Assembly: GCA_036925085.1 (NCBI GenBank)
Contig: JAUPFP010000038.1
Coordinates: 542,001-606,000 of the forward strand
Length of the DNA stretch: 64,000 nucleotides
Direction: 5' to 3'
From: Brachycybe producta
Taxonomy: Eukaryota; Arthropoda; Diplopoda; Playtdesmida; Andrognathidae
Within the stretch, counting starts at the first letter, position 1; each line of letters starts with the position of its first letter. A program made the position numbers and the translations under genes. The notes under the pieces are model-generated. The model searched no databases. It saw only the letters and a program-made list of their open reading frames with translations, and was not told the origin of the DNA. Below are positions 35,101 to 47,824 of this stretch, in pieces.

Positions 35101-38100
35101 ACTATACTTGTTGTAAAAAACGATGCCGACTTTTTGAAGTTGTTTATATATAATTTCAACTGACTGGCTTGTTTTTCCAAATCTGTAACGTTAATCACGT
35201 CCAATTGTAACTGTATTTCTGAAAAGCAGTTTGTAATGTTTTGCAACTGTACGGACAAGACATCGGATACCTGAAGAGATAAAAAACAAAACAAAAAATG
35301 TAACAATTATCTTTTCAATAGTGTTGTTATTCATTTTACATTATTTAAATATGAATCAAAACTAAAATCCATCGCACTACTAAAATTAGAAAGAGTGCCA
35401 TTGATGTCACTATTATCCAATCCCAAGTTCCAATTGCTCGTATCGGATGCGTTCCAAACATTGGTCACATTATTCATCTTTAGATATAAAAATAATTAAG
35501 AAAAAACATAAGGCAGGTGAATATTTGAAAAAAGAAATTCTGTTTCGGTTCGAGGTGTATGTGTATTGTGCCTACATCGACGTATAACGTGTCGTTTATG
35601 GCAACGGATTCGATCAAACCAAATGAATAGAAAGCAGAATAGTTACTTTGACAAGAACTAAAGAAAATTATAAATGACGTGCATTAAAATACAAAGGAAA
35701 AAAAATGCCAAAAACAAAACATGCAAATTAGTTCACCATAATCATAATTAATGCTGTTTTTTTGTTGTTGTTACAATTATTATTGCAGATGTTATAACTT
35801 GTTATTCTTATTAATTAAACCCAATTTAACTCACTTTAACATGGTGGATATATTAAAACTGTATTCACTTGGAATAGGAAGAATATTTCTTCTCGTCAAC
35901 TATACAGAATAAATTTGAATATCATTAGCATAATGTTAAACTAAAATAATAAAATATGGTTTTACTGAATCAAGAATTGCAAATTTGTCATCGAAAAGAG
36001 TCTGGCATACAACAAAATACAATCCACTTCCAGGAATGGAAAGAACAACAGTAAGAAGCCATAAGATACCCGAAACACAGAAAGTCAACCCGACTGCTCT
36101 GAAAATGTACGAATAGTATGAAAAACATGAAAAATACTATCAAAAGTACAAGAAAAATACTAACATTAAGAGCAACGATCCGAAAAAATCGGATACTCCA
36201 CTTCTTTTCGTCGGAGAAACATTGTGATCAAACACAATTGTTCCTCCGAATAAACCACAAGTGAATAGAATCCAAATTAGAGATAGAAAAATAGAAATTC
36301 CCAATGAAACACCAAATCTGAAAATATAACAAATATATTTAAATAAAATATTTTCTTAGATAATAAAAAATATATTTTCTTTCCATTTACAGCTATGGAA
36401 AAATAAATAGCGACCAAAATGTAATTATAGACTTTTTGACAGTAACATATTTTGGAATATCTTCATATTAAAATTTATTATTAACTCGAAGCCGAGATTG
36501 TTGCCATATAGCAATGAAATCCTAAAAATTTTCAAACTAAATATCCGTGTAGTTTTTTTTTACGTAAAGATGTTCTAAAATATATGCACTTTTTATTTCA
36601 ATAAAGATTTTAATGAGATATTGACAGTAATTGATGAAATTTAGGTTGAACGTGGTTGCTATTTATTTTTTTTTAAAACTGTATGTTCTTACAAAATATT
36701 ATCAGCAATGCCAACGTTGTCTTCAACAATGTGAAATTTGTCATGGACTTTTGAAATTGAATCAGATAACTAATAAAAAACAGAAAATTATAATAAAAAG
36801 TTTAGCTTTTCTTCTTCTTTTTTTAAGTGCTAAGTTCCTTCAAAAACCTGGTTAAAAAACGTGTCCATGTTAGCCATTGAATTACTGACAAAATCGTTTG
36901 TGTCATTCAACTTTGCACTAATTTCTAAATACAAACAATATTAACTACTTTATAATCAATGAATTATTTTATGCACAACGTGGTAGATCATTCATATTTT
37001 CGTTATTTCATTTTGAATAACTAATTAATATATTATTTAACTAACTGCTCATTGATGGTTTGGCTGCTTTATCAACAAGTGATGAAATGTTGTAAAAAGT
37101 TGAGTTATACGTTTCAATTGAATTGGTTAGATTTCTTCCAATGACATCATTTAGTTTGTTGATTTCTTCTTCAAGATCAAGCTTCAATGACAATAAACAA
37201 CAAAAATATGTTAATTTAAGTGAAGCATGAATGAAGGTTCACTTGCCACTTACATTAAGTGTGGTTATGTTGAAGTTTGAGCTAGAATGCATAGCTGTAA
37301 TGTTTTCACAAGCCAAATGGCAGGTGCCAGGACACATTGTTTCGTTACTGCATGAGGAGACGAAATCATCCAAAGAAACACCGATCGCATTTATTTGTTC
37401 GTTCAAATTAGTCACTTGATTATCCACATTAGTAGTTTCATTGTTAATATCAGTCAATAACCCATGTAGTTGATTAACACCTTGAAATACATATAAACGA
37501 TATATAAAACATCAATTCAAGTCTCTCAGACATAAAACATACTAATTATTTCTAATATGTATATATATTTTTTTATCAGTTTGTAATTGTTTGTGTATTG
37601 TATTTTAATTAGCATTCTTATCATTTTTATGAACAGGTGATTATCTAATTCTTGTTCTCACTTTCTTGTTTCACTACGTATTTTCATGTTGGTGTCTTTC
37701 AAAATGAACTTTTTATAGACAAATATTAAAAAGTATTGTCGCCTTATATTTGGGTCATTTTTAAACTGACATACAACGTTTATTTTAAAAGGTATCAACA
37801 AGAAAATACTAGTGTTGTAAAAAAAACGTGTTTTTTTCTTGATGTTTTTTTTTTCTCAAAAAAAAAACAAACTTTTTATTTTTTAATAAAGCGTTTTTTT
37901 TTTCTTTGTTTTTTTTTTAATTTTTCTTATTTTAAATTTCCTAGTGTTGAAAATGAACGTGTTTTTTACTATCATGTTTTTTTTAAGTAATCAAAGTTTA
38001 TTAAGGGTCAAACATTTCTTAAAATAAAATTTAAAAAATGTTTTTCAGATTTCCTATCATATAGTGAAGGTAATTAAAATGACTTAATTCCGAATCTGAT

Positions 38101-40002
38101 ATAATTTATATTCTTAATTCATTAATTAGCATTTCACTGCTAATGTAAACTTTGTATTTTTCCCTATCGTACAAGCGAAACAATCAGGAATCAGGATTCA
38201 ACACCAACATACCTAAAGAAAACCTTTTTTTTTGCATTTCCTCCCCCCACCCCAGCTTTTTTTAAAAAAAATAAAACATGATTTTTTAAAAAAAAAACAC
38301 TTTAATTTACATTTCTAACTGAATAATTCAGTAATCTTGAGGACACGTAGTTAAAACTGATCAATTTTCTTTCTTTCTTGCGTTTTTCTTTTCCCGCCGT
38401 TTTTTTAATTTTTTCTTAAAAAAAAACGAACACGTTTTTTAAATTTACAACACTAAAAATCACCTTTAAGTGAATGAGCGACTCTTCTAGTTTCTAAAAC
38501 AGTAACTAGAGTTTAAACCTGTTAAACCACCTTAACAAGTAATATTTTACAATGCACATGAGCTCTTGTCAAACGTTGACTTTTAAGCGGCGATCACATT
38601 GGCAATATTTAAAGCAACATTCGCTGCAATGTGTCCTTGAATTAATTACAATTTTGCCAATGTTATAAATGCTCTTGCAAGACACAAAGTGGTTTCTTAC
38701 ACATCGTCTTACAGAAACGCTCATCTTCGTTTTTGTTTTTGCACGGAATCTTGCAAGAAAAATAGCCAGTGTGATTGTCGCTTTAAGCGATTTTCATGTA
38801 AAATACATGAAAATAGCTTGCTTTAGTAATAGTTTAATATTAATTAATAGAAAGTTAAATGGACTTTGTTTTTCATTGGAGATGTACAATATCTTATTCA
38901 TATAATACTAAAATTAATGTCTCACCATCAGCTGTAGTAGAAAGCTGTTTTAAAACATCTACCATCATCTGGTTTGAGCCATCAAAAATCCTATCTCCAA
39001 TGTCACTGCCAAAATCTTAGGCGAATCATTTTTTTTAAAAAATTAGTATATTAACATTTCCTTTTCGGCATCTAATTACACATACGTTCTAATTTAAGTG
39101 ATAGTTCCTCGAGAGTATCGATAATATCTTTCTTAATTAATACATCAATTTCCTAAAAACAAATAATACATTATCAGCACCAGATATTGCAAAATTATTA
39201 ATTCTTACCTGTCTAGAAAAATTAATATACACTTGAAGATCCAAAATATTATCGTCCAAAGAGCCTGTGTACTCAGAAATAATGTTCTTCTTTACAGGTA
39301 ATGAAAAGTACATGAAAATTAAAGCAACTCTAAAACAATAAAAGAAAAAACATTGCAAATTACAACTCATTACAATAATTAATTCAACATTTCGACTTTA
39401 CAATGAAACTAGAAGAGCAAAAACTAAAATACTGGTGAGAACGTAACGACAGTAACTATTCTCCGAACTCTTTAAACTTTGTTTGTAATTTCCACCACAA
39501 TTATCACAAAGGCGGCAACAGCAGAGAATAATTCCACCCACAATTGTGATCAAAGCAAATAAAATGCCAATCGCGGCTAATGTAATCATTCCAATCATAG
39601 GTGTCACAATCTGATTATAGAAAATATTAATAAAAAATTATTATAACATAATAAAAACATAATATAGAAACAACGTTACCGTTTCATAATCAACTTTTGT
39701 TATGTTTGTAACGTTGTCAACGTGAACCGAATTCCATATTTCATCTGCAATATTATATAAAAACACATTAATCATAGCTATTAATAGTTAAAAATATTAT
39801 GATACATACAAGCAGTTGTTGTACTATAGAACAACGACAAGAATACTCGAACTGGAAAAAACCAATCTGGAGATGGAATTTCCTTGAATGTTGTACGGTA
39901 CTCTGGATATGAAGTGCCATTGTCAGCATCTCCAGTAACAGATGAAATTCCAATGAAAAGCATCAAAAACATAACACCATATATTTTTTTGCATGGCAGC
40001 AT
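32156..40002 (-). CDS. PROM1-like: Prominin (CD133 family), complete, 967 aa
   Basis: A five-pass membrane glycoprotein that in this family sits on membrane protrusions and binds cholesterol. Exons on the minus strand: 40002-39810, 39744-39680, 39610-39402, 39329-39209, 39152-39086, 39015-38926, 37480-37254, 37181-37046, 36924-36848, 36769-36693, 36317-36165, 36098-35966, 35899-35835, 35657-35576, 35477-35340, 35270-35103, 33605-33552, 33463-33395, 33258-33190, 33114-33025, 32929-32787, 32665-32363, 32330-32156. Signal peptide 1-24. Membrane spans near 91-117, 143-167, 420-445, 472-500 and 766-786. The first is followed by the hallmark ILCCCRLCDNCGG. Two large extracellular loops with many Asn-X-Ser/Thr sites lie between the spans. 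The cytosolic tail is about 180 residues, much longer than in human prominin-1, and Pro-rich (SPIPPPRAKP). Intron 16 contains a 1-kb satellite. Confidence 0.95.
33635..34660. repeat. Satellite of about 22-bp units in prominin intron 16
   Basis: Roughly 46 head-to-tail units of the type GAATGTTCGCCACATTTTTG plus a variable GC or AC. Each carries an inverted pair GGCGAA/TTCGCC (or TTCGTC) two bases apart. Variants include CACATTTGTGAC, CAAACTTTTTGAC and GCATG. A marker ATGTTCCCCAAACTTTTTG recurs at 34149, 34348 and 34569, about 9 and 10 units apart, showing a higher-order pattern. Long open frames on both strands are a by-product of the repeat. The same unit makes up the array at 46990-47768. 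Confidence 0.95.
37660..38515. mobile_element. Fold-back MITE copy interrupted by a second element, prominin intron 6
   Basis: The left half (ATTTTCATGTTGGTGTC, TTCAAAATGAACTTTTTATA) is at 37680-37812. The right half (CACCTTTAAGTGAATGAGCG, CTTCTAGTTTCTAAAACAG) resumes at about 38460. The DNA between them is the separate insertion at 37812-38452. Confidence 0.7.
37812..38452. mobile_element. Insertion of about 640 bp with inverted ends TAGTGTTGTAAA
   Basis: The left end TAGTGTTGTAAAAAAAACG and the right end CGTTTTTTAAATTTACAACA plus CTA are inverted copies. The inside is rich in A and T homopolymers and lacks a coding frame of note. It splits a fold-back MITE. GAAAATAC and AAAATCAC at the borders may be an eroded 8-bp target duplication. 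Confidence 0.55.
38580..38795. mobile_element. MITE with inverted ends TTTTAAGCGGCGATCACA, prominin intron 6
   Basis: TTAAGCGGCGATCACATTGGC at the left is matched in reverse by GCCAGTGTGATTGTCGCTTTAA at the right (the first and last 20 bases of each compare well). GCAAGA and CTTGCAAGA words fill the inside. Degraded relatives with the same GCGGCGATC and CTTGCAAGA words occur at about 43610-44010. Confidence 0.7.
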
Positions 40003-40734
40003 TTTAGGCTGCTGCAGTTGCTGTTTGTTGCAAACAGAAACTAAATATTAAAATGAAAAAAAAAAAAACATTTATAAAACTGAATCAAGTATTATCTTCT
40101 AAACATTAATCAGCATTAAAATATGTCAAAAACTTTATCAGACACTTGATATCAGGAACTCTCAAAAACACTGTCACATAAATCCGCTTCTAAAAAACAG
40201 TAATGAAAGATGTGATAAATATTAAGAAAAAAATGACTAATATCACTAATTACACTGGTCCCATTTAAAAATTAATAATCAAATTTAAAAGAATTTCCTA
40301 TAATATTTACTTTAAACATATCAACTAATAAAAATAAATTCGTGTTTTGTAATCTGAATAAATTTTATGAACCTGATAACAAAATGTATTTGTATAGCAG
40401 TAACTGAAAAATATTGTTATCTAAAAAGTTACTCCAAAAAAAAAAAATAAAAATGGCAAAGGTTACCTATTTCAGCGACTAAAGGTCGACATACACGGTC
40501 CAATTAATTGAAATCAACAGTGCTGAAACCAACAAATCGGATCGTATATGACCAAATAAAACTGCATTAGTTGCAACAGCCGACATATACATACTATATA
40601 CGTTTACATGACAGAGAAATTAACAACTAAACTTTTAACGACATAAAATTAAACTACTGTTTTACTTGCACTACATTACCTAGTAATTTAGGGTGACCTT
40701 CAAACACATGAAAAAATTCGATGAGCGTGTCCAC

Positions 40735-40968
40735 TTTAAGGACGCTCACAAACGGGCGACTTTTAGTAATCAACATGAAGTAGTGGTGGCGTGTGGTTCA
40801 AAACTACCACTCGAGTCGACTGCTAACGGTTGAGTTTGTAGTTGAATGAACTGCAAAAAGTGGCCGTATAGAGTCGACTCGAGTGGTAGCGATCCTCCGC
40901 ACGCCGACCACATTTTACAGTCCCTTCTCAACTACTAAACGTCGCTCGCCTGTGAGCGCCCTAAACGT
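40735..40968. mobile_element. Palindromic MITE upstream of prominin
   Basis: AAGGACGCTCACAAACGGGC at the left and GCTCGCCTGTGAGCGCCCT at the right are inverted copies. Inside, ACTACCACTCGAGTCGACT and AGTCGACTCGAGTGGTAG pair around GAACTGCAAAAAGTGGCCG. Related to the element at 30840. Confidence 0.7.
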
Positions 40969-43168
40969 CCTATATTGTTAGTGACACAAATTATGGATTA
41001 TCATTGTACCAACAAAGACAAAAAAATAATACAAATAAAACATACCAAATGTGCAATAAAATGTGGCAGAAAAACTATCTCTTAACTTAATAAAATGATT
41101 AAAATATGTGGCTAAAGTTGGACAAATAAAATTCGTATCATTGACACCATCGTGATCATCATATTCGCTCTTGTATTTAACTTATGAAAGAAATCTTACT
41201 AATGTTAAACTATGAAAAAAAAAAAAAAATCTAAAACCTAAGCTCATTATATCCTTATCACGAATACAAATATATAATAAAAAAGGTAATAATACTTTTA
41301 GACTGATCCAAGTAGATTGTAAAAGTTTGCAACGTCAGCAATGTGATAAAGGTGATAAAGGAAGCAAATTAAAAAAAAAAAAAAAATTCGCACAAATAAT
41401 TTCCTTGTAGAATACAAAATGTATTATCAATGAAAAAAAACCTTTAATACTTTTATAGGCCTATATAAGTGTGATTAATTCTAGCTGTACAAAACAAAAT
41501 TATTGCACAATGTGCAACCAAATGCTCCATTGTTACCCTACTAATGTATGATGAATTGTTATTATTTCTTCAGAGCAAATTCTTGAAATTTATTTCTAAT
41601 TTTTCTAGGTGTGTTATCACACGTGACAAATCTAAATTAATATATAAAAATATAATACCTGTAAATATTAATTAAAATGTGGGTGAGTATATCGTAAAAG
41701 CTTCTTTAGATATTGTAATTCAATCATAGTTTCAATAAAACGTTTAGTAAATTTGTCAATTGCGCCTGGACTCGCAATTTTCGACAAAATAATCTGTTAT
41801 AAACTTTTGTTTATAAATAACTCATAATAAAGCTAGAAGACAAAGCACAAGATTTCACTAATTATATAAATCTGGATAAAAACAAAAGGCGTGTTTTTTT
41901 TCTGCCCTTGTGGTCGAACCTTTCTTGGCCAGTATGGAGGGCTGTTCATGACGAAATTGCCGAATTTCGTCTATCCATGATTCAATTACATATATCCACA
42001 ATGCAGTTATGAATAGGTACAATTTAACAGCTAATATCCATAAATCATAATTAATAATGCATATTGTTATTGATTTTTTTTTGTCCAAATGCATTTCGTA
42101 TGCTGCAATTGGACTTTTGTCCCTCTGCCACAGGCCTTCTTGGCTGTGTGCAGAGTAATTTTTCAAATTCAAATATCAATATTTGAATTCTGGATATGTG
42201 GAGTTATGGATATCCACAATTAAAACATTTTGACATGAATGGCCCTTTATATTGGTTCGACCACAAATGCAGAAAAAAAAACACCCTAAATACAGCATGA
42301 AAATAAAAATTTACTAAAGAATTGTGCTCATGAGAGAGTCAAGTAGAGATTTCTTACATTTAATTTAAAGCAAACTCAGCAATGTTGTTTTGCTAACCCT
42401 GACCATGAAAGTGAAGTTTGGATAATAAATTTCGAAAAAAAAAAGGCTGACAAAAAATACGTGAAAAAAATTCTCACATAATAATAACAACAACAACAAA
42501 AAACTCAGCAAACGACTTTGAAAAAAGTGACCTAATAGTAGTTTAGATTTCTGAGAAACGAACACACAAATACTGGACGAAAGTGGACACATTAAAACAG
42601 CCAAAGTTTTATCAATGCCAAAACTTTGATAACGGCCATAAAAATAATAATCATACACATATTCATGAAAGCTAAACATTAAAACATATCAAAGTTCAAA
42701 TATTTTGCAACATTGAATAATTTTTTAAAGGCGTTTATGATAATTTTGTTCAAATGATAAACAATATTTTCTGCGTAGCAACAAACATAAATGTAAAACT
42801 GACCAATAGCACAGGTATGAAAAACCAAAAAAATTGAACAATGTCTTTCAAGGTTATGTCAAATAAGACAATTCCTGTCTGAATTCAGACAAACAACCAA
42901 TTAAGTCCCTCCCCCTCCCCCACAAAAAATACCAATCTGTCCCTGGATGGAAATTGAAAACACAAAAAAAGCACAAAAAAATTCTAAGCTCATCGTCCTA
43001 TAGAAAAAAAACATGTTTATCTCTTTTGTGTATCTATATTTATACATGACAAGTAGGTGAGACAAACCAGAATAAATTAATAAAACAGACAACATCTGCA
43101 AAGAAAAATACTGTTAGAAACAATAAATTGTTTCGTAGAAGTTTTCTTTTGTTCCCTCTTTCTGAAAG
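40969..43168. other. Intergenic DNA between prominin and the FAS1 cluster
   Basis: No gene was recognised. It contains a LINE tail (listed separately), several poly-A runs and otherwise featureless AT-rich sequence. Confidence 0.5.
42065..42180 (+). mobile_element. LINE 3' tail, 5'-truncated
   Basis: TATGCTGCAATTGGACTTTT, GTCCCTCTGCCACAGGCC and GTGCAGAGTAATTTTTC match the 3' untranslated end of the LINE at 63335-64000 (inverted there). It ends in an ATTCAAATTCAAAT tail. It lacks the long hairpin found in the 63-kb copy. Confidence 0.65.
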
Positions 43169-43180
43169 TATATAAAAAGG
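43169..43180 (+). promoter_or_regulatory. TATA box of FAS1 gene A
   Basis: TATATAAAAAGG lies about 75 bp before the start codon at 43247, at the right distance for a short 5' UTR. Confidence 0.6.
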
Positions 43181-43246
43181 TACAGACATTCATTGTTCGA
43201 GGAATTTTCACTCACCTATCACCAGTATCAACCATAATCATCCAAC

Positions 43247-45151
43247 ATGATGTCCACCACTTTAAGCATCGTCCTCATCTTTGTAGGAGCAGCAGTATGC
43301 GCAGACGAAGCCAGCGAAAACCTTTGGGACACGGCCAAACAGAACGGACTCAACAAATTCATCGAACTGGCTATTCAACAGAATTTACAAAATCTTCTTA
43401 GTGAATCAAGTGAGGTTTAAAATTCTGATGAATTGCAAACAAAAAAAAATTTAGAATATAATTTTAGCAGAACATCTAGATTATACTTTTTAAAAGAAAA
43501 CTTTGTAACATAAAATAACTAAATAAATAACTAGAAGAGTAAAGAAAATACCTTTATTTGAGATTTACTTACTTTTTTAGTATCAAATATACTTTTAAAT
43601 TAAAAGATGCTTCTAAAAAGCACATCCTGGCTATTCATCTCGCAAGATTTAATGCAAGATTCACTGCAATGTATCCTTAAATTAATTGCAATGGTCAATC
43701 TGATACTCTTGCAACACTTGCAGTTGCTATCAGAAAATGCTGATCTTCCTTTTTTGCAATGAATTATGCGAGATTCACAGCAATATTTCACTTATTTCTT
43801 GCACTAAAATCTTACAAGAATTATGATAGCCGCATAAGGTATGTCCAAGTAAAGCGGCGATCTTTCTAAATCTATTTTTAATGCAGAATTTACTGCGAGA
43901 AATGAGTCAAATATTGCATTTATCCTGGCACAGTGCCTTGCAAAAAACTTAGATCAGCGTTTATCAACAAGCCAGTATGCAAAGATATTCACTGCCATTC
44001 TTGCAAGATTATTATCACATTAACAATTAAAACTTAATCAAAGGAAACACTGCAACTTAGCTGCAATATAAAATAATAATTTTAAATATTAAAAGAAACT
44101 ACAATGTAATTTGAAATTTCAGATGACCATACCATTTTTGCACCTGTTGACCAAGCCTTTGAAGTGCTGCAACCAGATCTTCAAAAACGACTTCAAGAAG
44201 AGCCCAACCTTCTAAAAGAAATTCTAGACTACCACATTGTCCAAGGAAAAGTAATGAAGTACAATTTCTTAGACGATGAGGTCTTGACCACCATACACTC
44301 GAGGCAGCCGGTCCGCCTCAATCAATACGTAAATAGCGAACACGACCAGGGCAAATTCTGGGCTATCAATGGTGTCAACATCACACAGTTTGACATCAAA
44401 GCCTCCAACGGAGTCATCCATCTCATAGATTGCCTCTTGTACCCGCTTCCATCTGGAAACATTCTAGATAGTCTCAATTCTAACCTCGGTCAAGCAGCTG
44501 CAAACTTTCACAGCCGCATAGTAGCAGCAGGACTCGAACACGAACTCAACCAAGGTGAGATATGCGATGTCCAATTCTACAATAAATAATTTTTTTTTTT
44601 AAATTTATAATATTTATTAATAATTATCAATTTATCACCTTTCAGACAATCCGATCACCGTTTTTATTCCAAGCAACTTAGAACAACATTCCGAGGCTTC
44701 TTCTTCATCGACATCATATCCATCTTCTTCATCCTCCTCATCTTCCTCGTCATCACCCCCAGCAAACCACAACGATGACCGTAAGAATTTGAACAAATCT
44801 AAATGAGCAAAAAAAAATAAATAAATAATTGCCTTAAATCTTCCCCAATTGTGATTTTTGCTTCACAGAAGAGCTTTTGCAGTACATTGTTCCAGGAACA
44901 CACTACACAATTGGTTTGTTACCTTTGCAACAACTCCACAGCAAAGCTGGAATCCCTCTAAAAGTGGAACGAAACCACCGTAAAAAATACAAATGATTTC
45001 AATTAGATAATTTTATCGTGCATTCGGAAACTAATTAACTTAATGTTTATTTTCAGTTGGAAATTATGTTGTTAATAATGTCCGAATACTTCATTCTGAT
45101 CAACCGGCCTCCAATGGTGTCATTCATATTTTGGAAGGAAAATTCAATTAA
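43247..45151 (+). CDS. Secreted protein with two fasciclin (FAS1) domains, 311 aa (gene A)
   Basis: FAS1 domains mediate adhesion and matrix contacts (periostin and TGFBI families). Exons: 43247-43409, 44123-44554, 44646-44780, 44869-44979, 45057-45151; all phases close. Signal peptide about residues 1-19 (MMSTTLSIVLIFVGAAVCA). The first FAS1 domain has the H1-type strand HTIFAPVDQAF and the H2-type NGVIHLIDCLLYPLP. The second starts at ITVFIPSN, is interrupted by a run of about 24 residues that is nearly all serine, continues with ELLQYIVPGTHYT, and ends NGVIHILEGKF at the C terminus. No membrane anchor, so it should be released. It is followed on the same strand by an unrelated secreted protein and further FAS1 genes. 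The exact role is unknown. Confidence 0.9.
43610..44010. mobile_element. Degraded MITE sequence in intron 1 of FAS1 gene A
   Basis: TGCAAGATTCACTGCAATGT, CTTAAATTAATTGCAAT, CTTGCAA and AAGCGGCGATC words match the 38580 element. Borders not resolved. Confidence 0.5.
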
Positions 45152-45778
45152 ACCCAATTTTTAATGAATTCTTATCCTTTTTCTTATGATTAACACTTGT
45201 ACAAGAACCATTTTTTTAAAAATAAAATATGAAAAATATTCTTGGCTGGCTGTCTTAATATTGTTTTTATTGTTGTTTTGGCATAAATTGGGAAGCGACC
45301 AAATAAGTTTTTTTTTTTAAATCAAAATGCTCTTCTCCAATAGTTTTGTTCATTATCATATTTCGCCATTATTGTATTGTTTTGTGGTGTGTAATTTGAA
45401 ACATTTCATTAAATCAATTTTGAAAAGTTTCATAAAATATACAGTGTCTAAAAATATGGTCTATAAATTATTCGTATTGGAAATAGTAATGATATTCCTA
45501 TGATGACTACAGACACCTGAATCCGAATTATGCACGTAGTAATGTAATTAAAATGGTTTATGAATTTGAATGAATTTATAATTGGGATTAAAATTACACA
45601 ACGTAAAACAATACCCACAAGAATGTTTAAAGTGCAATTGAACAAAAACTCAATGATATAACTATGCTTTATTGAATTTAAATAACTGTAGGTGTTTGGT
45701 AAGTGTTAAGATATTTTTATGAATTTGATTTAGAGCATAGAAAACAAATTAAATAAAACATAACATTAAAAAAGCATC

Positions 45779-46505
45779 ATGAAGTCCGGTATATTATGTC
45801 TGATTCTAATAACTGTCGTTTTCGGATGGATTTCGAGAAGTATAAATTCAGCTAAAACAAACACAAAAGAAAACGGTGAAGTCATCGACGACATCAACCA
45901 CATTCGTAAATTTATATCTGATTTTCTAAATAATTCAATTCTGTAATTTTCATTGAAAGTTATTGTTGTATATCACAGGAGCCACATTAGGACTTAATCA
46001 ACAACTTCAGAAATTTAATGAGTTTGAAAATGAATTTCGAGACATCAGTTTGCGTGAACTACTGTTCTCTCTAAAATCGTTGCCAGAAATTCAAAGTTTA
46101 CAAAACAGACAACGATTTCAAGAAGGACGTCAACGCGATCAATGGTTTCAGGGAAGATCAAATACTAAACAAACTACTAAGAAGCCTTCTGGAGGAATTT
46201 GGAACAAAGTTAAGAATGCAACCTCCTCAATTAAAGAAAGCATATTTGGAAAACAAGAAACACAAGAAGAAATAGAAGCAAAATATACATTTATTGAGAA
46301 AATTCTCTATAAATGTATTCCTTGGGCCTTCAGTAAATTCGTCAACATTTTAGATTTTTTGGGTTTTGGAAAGATTGCCAGAACAATGATTCATTTAGGT
46401 ATCACAGGTGGAAGGAAATTACTTGCAGCAATAGTTCAATTCATAATGACCAGCATGATTGGTGATCCAATGTCAATTGTGTCTACTTTAACGGGTTTCT
46501 TGTAA
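45779..46505 (+). CDS. Unrecognised secreted protein, 217 aa
   Basis: Two exons, 45779-45905 and 45979-46505, joined in phase. The N terminus MKSGILCLILITVVFGW is a signal peptide. The mature part has a charged, Gln/Arg-rich segment (RFQEGRQRDQWFQGR), a KKPSGGIWNKVKNATSSIKE stretch, and then a C-terminal half of hydrophobic or amphipathic helices (PWAFSKFVNILDFLGFGK, GRKLLAAIVQFIMTSMIG). It has only two cysteines in the mature part. No family was recognised. It sits between FAS1 genes in the same orientation, so a shared secretory setting is plausible but unproven. The helical linker of FAS1 gene C has a similar flavour (LAETILLRLSGLL) without clear homology. Confidence 0.7.
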
Positions 46506-46734
46506 GCATTTCAAATCACTTACAAATGTCATTTACCCAAATATGAAAAAACCAAAAACAATATAAACATTATTTTGATAACCAAAATAATTTTCCAAAT
46601 ACTCAGTTAAGAATAAATTACTTCTAAAAACGTTGTGACCAGAAAAAAAAAACACATTAGTTTTTAGTTATTATTTTACACGTGACATCCTTTTTAATAT
46701 TAAAATAATTTTAAAGTGTAAACTTCCTCCACAA

Positions 46735-46914
46735 AGCAAAAGCAAAACTAAGAGAAATTTGAAAGTGTTTTAAAAACTAGACGGGTAGCTGAATCACTTA
46801 AGATATTTTCATGTTGATATCTTTTTAAAACATTTATGGGAATTTTAAAATGACTCAATTTTAAGCACGTAATATTTTTTTTAATTTTTGTCTATTAGAA
46901 AGTTTATTTGGAAA
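46735..46914. mobile_element. Left half of a fold-back MITE cut by Helitron insertions
   Basis: AGAGAAATTTGAAAGTGTTT, AAACTAGACGGGTAGCTGAA and TTTTCATGTTGATATC are the left arm. Sequence like the missing right arm (TTAAGTGATTCAGCTGTC) reappears near 47993, beyond the Helitron block. Confidence 0.6.
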
Positions 46915-47824
46915 CTAGTAGGGTAGCCCGTTCTAGGACGGTCAAATTTTTGTCAAAACATCGTCAAGATTTACCCAATGATTTCCTGTGTTTTGTCGCG
47001 TTTCTGTACATTCGCGAACATTCGCGAAAAATGTGGCGAACATTCGCCATAAATGTGGCGAACATTCGCCAAAAATGTGGCGAACATTCTTAAAAAATTT
47101 GGCGAACATTCGTCACAAATTTGGCGAACATTCGTCAATAATGTGGCGAACATTCGTCAATAATGTGGCGAACATTCGCCAAAAATGTGGCAAACATTCT
47201 TCAAAAATTTGGCGAACATTCGTCACAAATTTGGCGAACATTCGCCGAAAATGTGGCGAACATTCGCCAAAAATGTGGCGACAATTTCGCAAAAATGTGG
47301 CGAGCATTCGTCAATAATGTGGCGAGCATTCGTCAATAATGTGGCGAACATTCGTCAATAATGTGGCGAACATTCGTCAATAATGTGGCGAACATTCGTC
47401 AATAATATGGCGAACATTCGTCAATAATATGGCGAACATTCGCCAAAAATGTGGCGAACATTCGTCAATAATGTGGCGAACAATCGTCAATAATGTGGCG
47501 AACATTCGTCAATAATGTGGCGAACATTCGTCAAAAATGTGGCGAACAATTGTCAAAAATGTGGCGAACAATCGTCAAAAATGTGGCGAACAATCGTCAA
47601 AAATGTGGCGAACATTCGCCAAAAATGTTTCGAACATTCGTCAAAAATGTGGCGAACATTCGTCAAAATGTGGCGAACAATCGTCAAAAATGTGGCGAAC
47701 ATTCGTCAAAAATGTGGCGAACATTCGTCAAAATGTGGCGAACAATCGTCAAAAATGTGGCGAACATTGTCCCTGTTCTTACAGCGTTACACATACACAG
47801 ACAGACTTGGCTTAATATTATATA
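46915..47824 (-). mobile_element. Helitron-like element carrying the 22-bp satellite
   Basis: Read on the minus strand, it ends with the palindrome CCGTCCTAGAACGG, GCTACCCTA and CTAG (46915-46918), with T next in the host. This is the same layout as the 6352, 8175 and 49082 ends. The opposite (5') end, near 47770-47824, reads TATATAATATTAAGCC, then GTCTGTCTGTGT, as at other Helitron starts here. Almost everything between is the 22-bp satellite. Tandem arrays inside small Helitrons are well known. Confidence 0.55.
46990..47768. repeat. Second array of the 22-bp GGCGAACATTCG satellite
   Basis: About 35 units of AATGTGGCGAACATTCGTCA type, with variants ATTCGCCAA, AATCGTCAA and AATTGTCAA. The orientation is opposite to the prominin-intron array when the strand is considered, but the unit is the same. 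A 21-bp variant (TCAAAATGTGG) recurs at 47665 and 47730, marking a local duplication. Confidence 0.95.
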
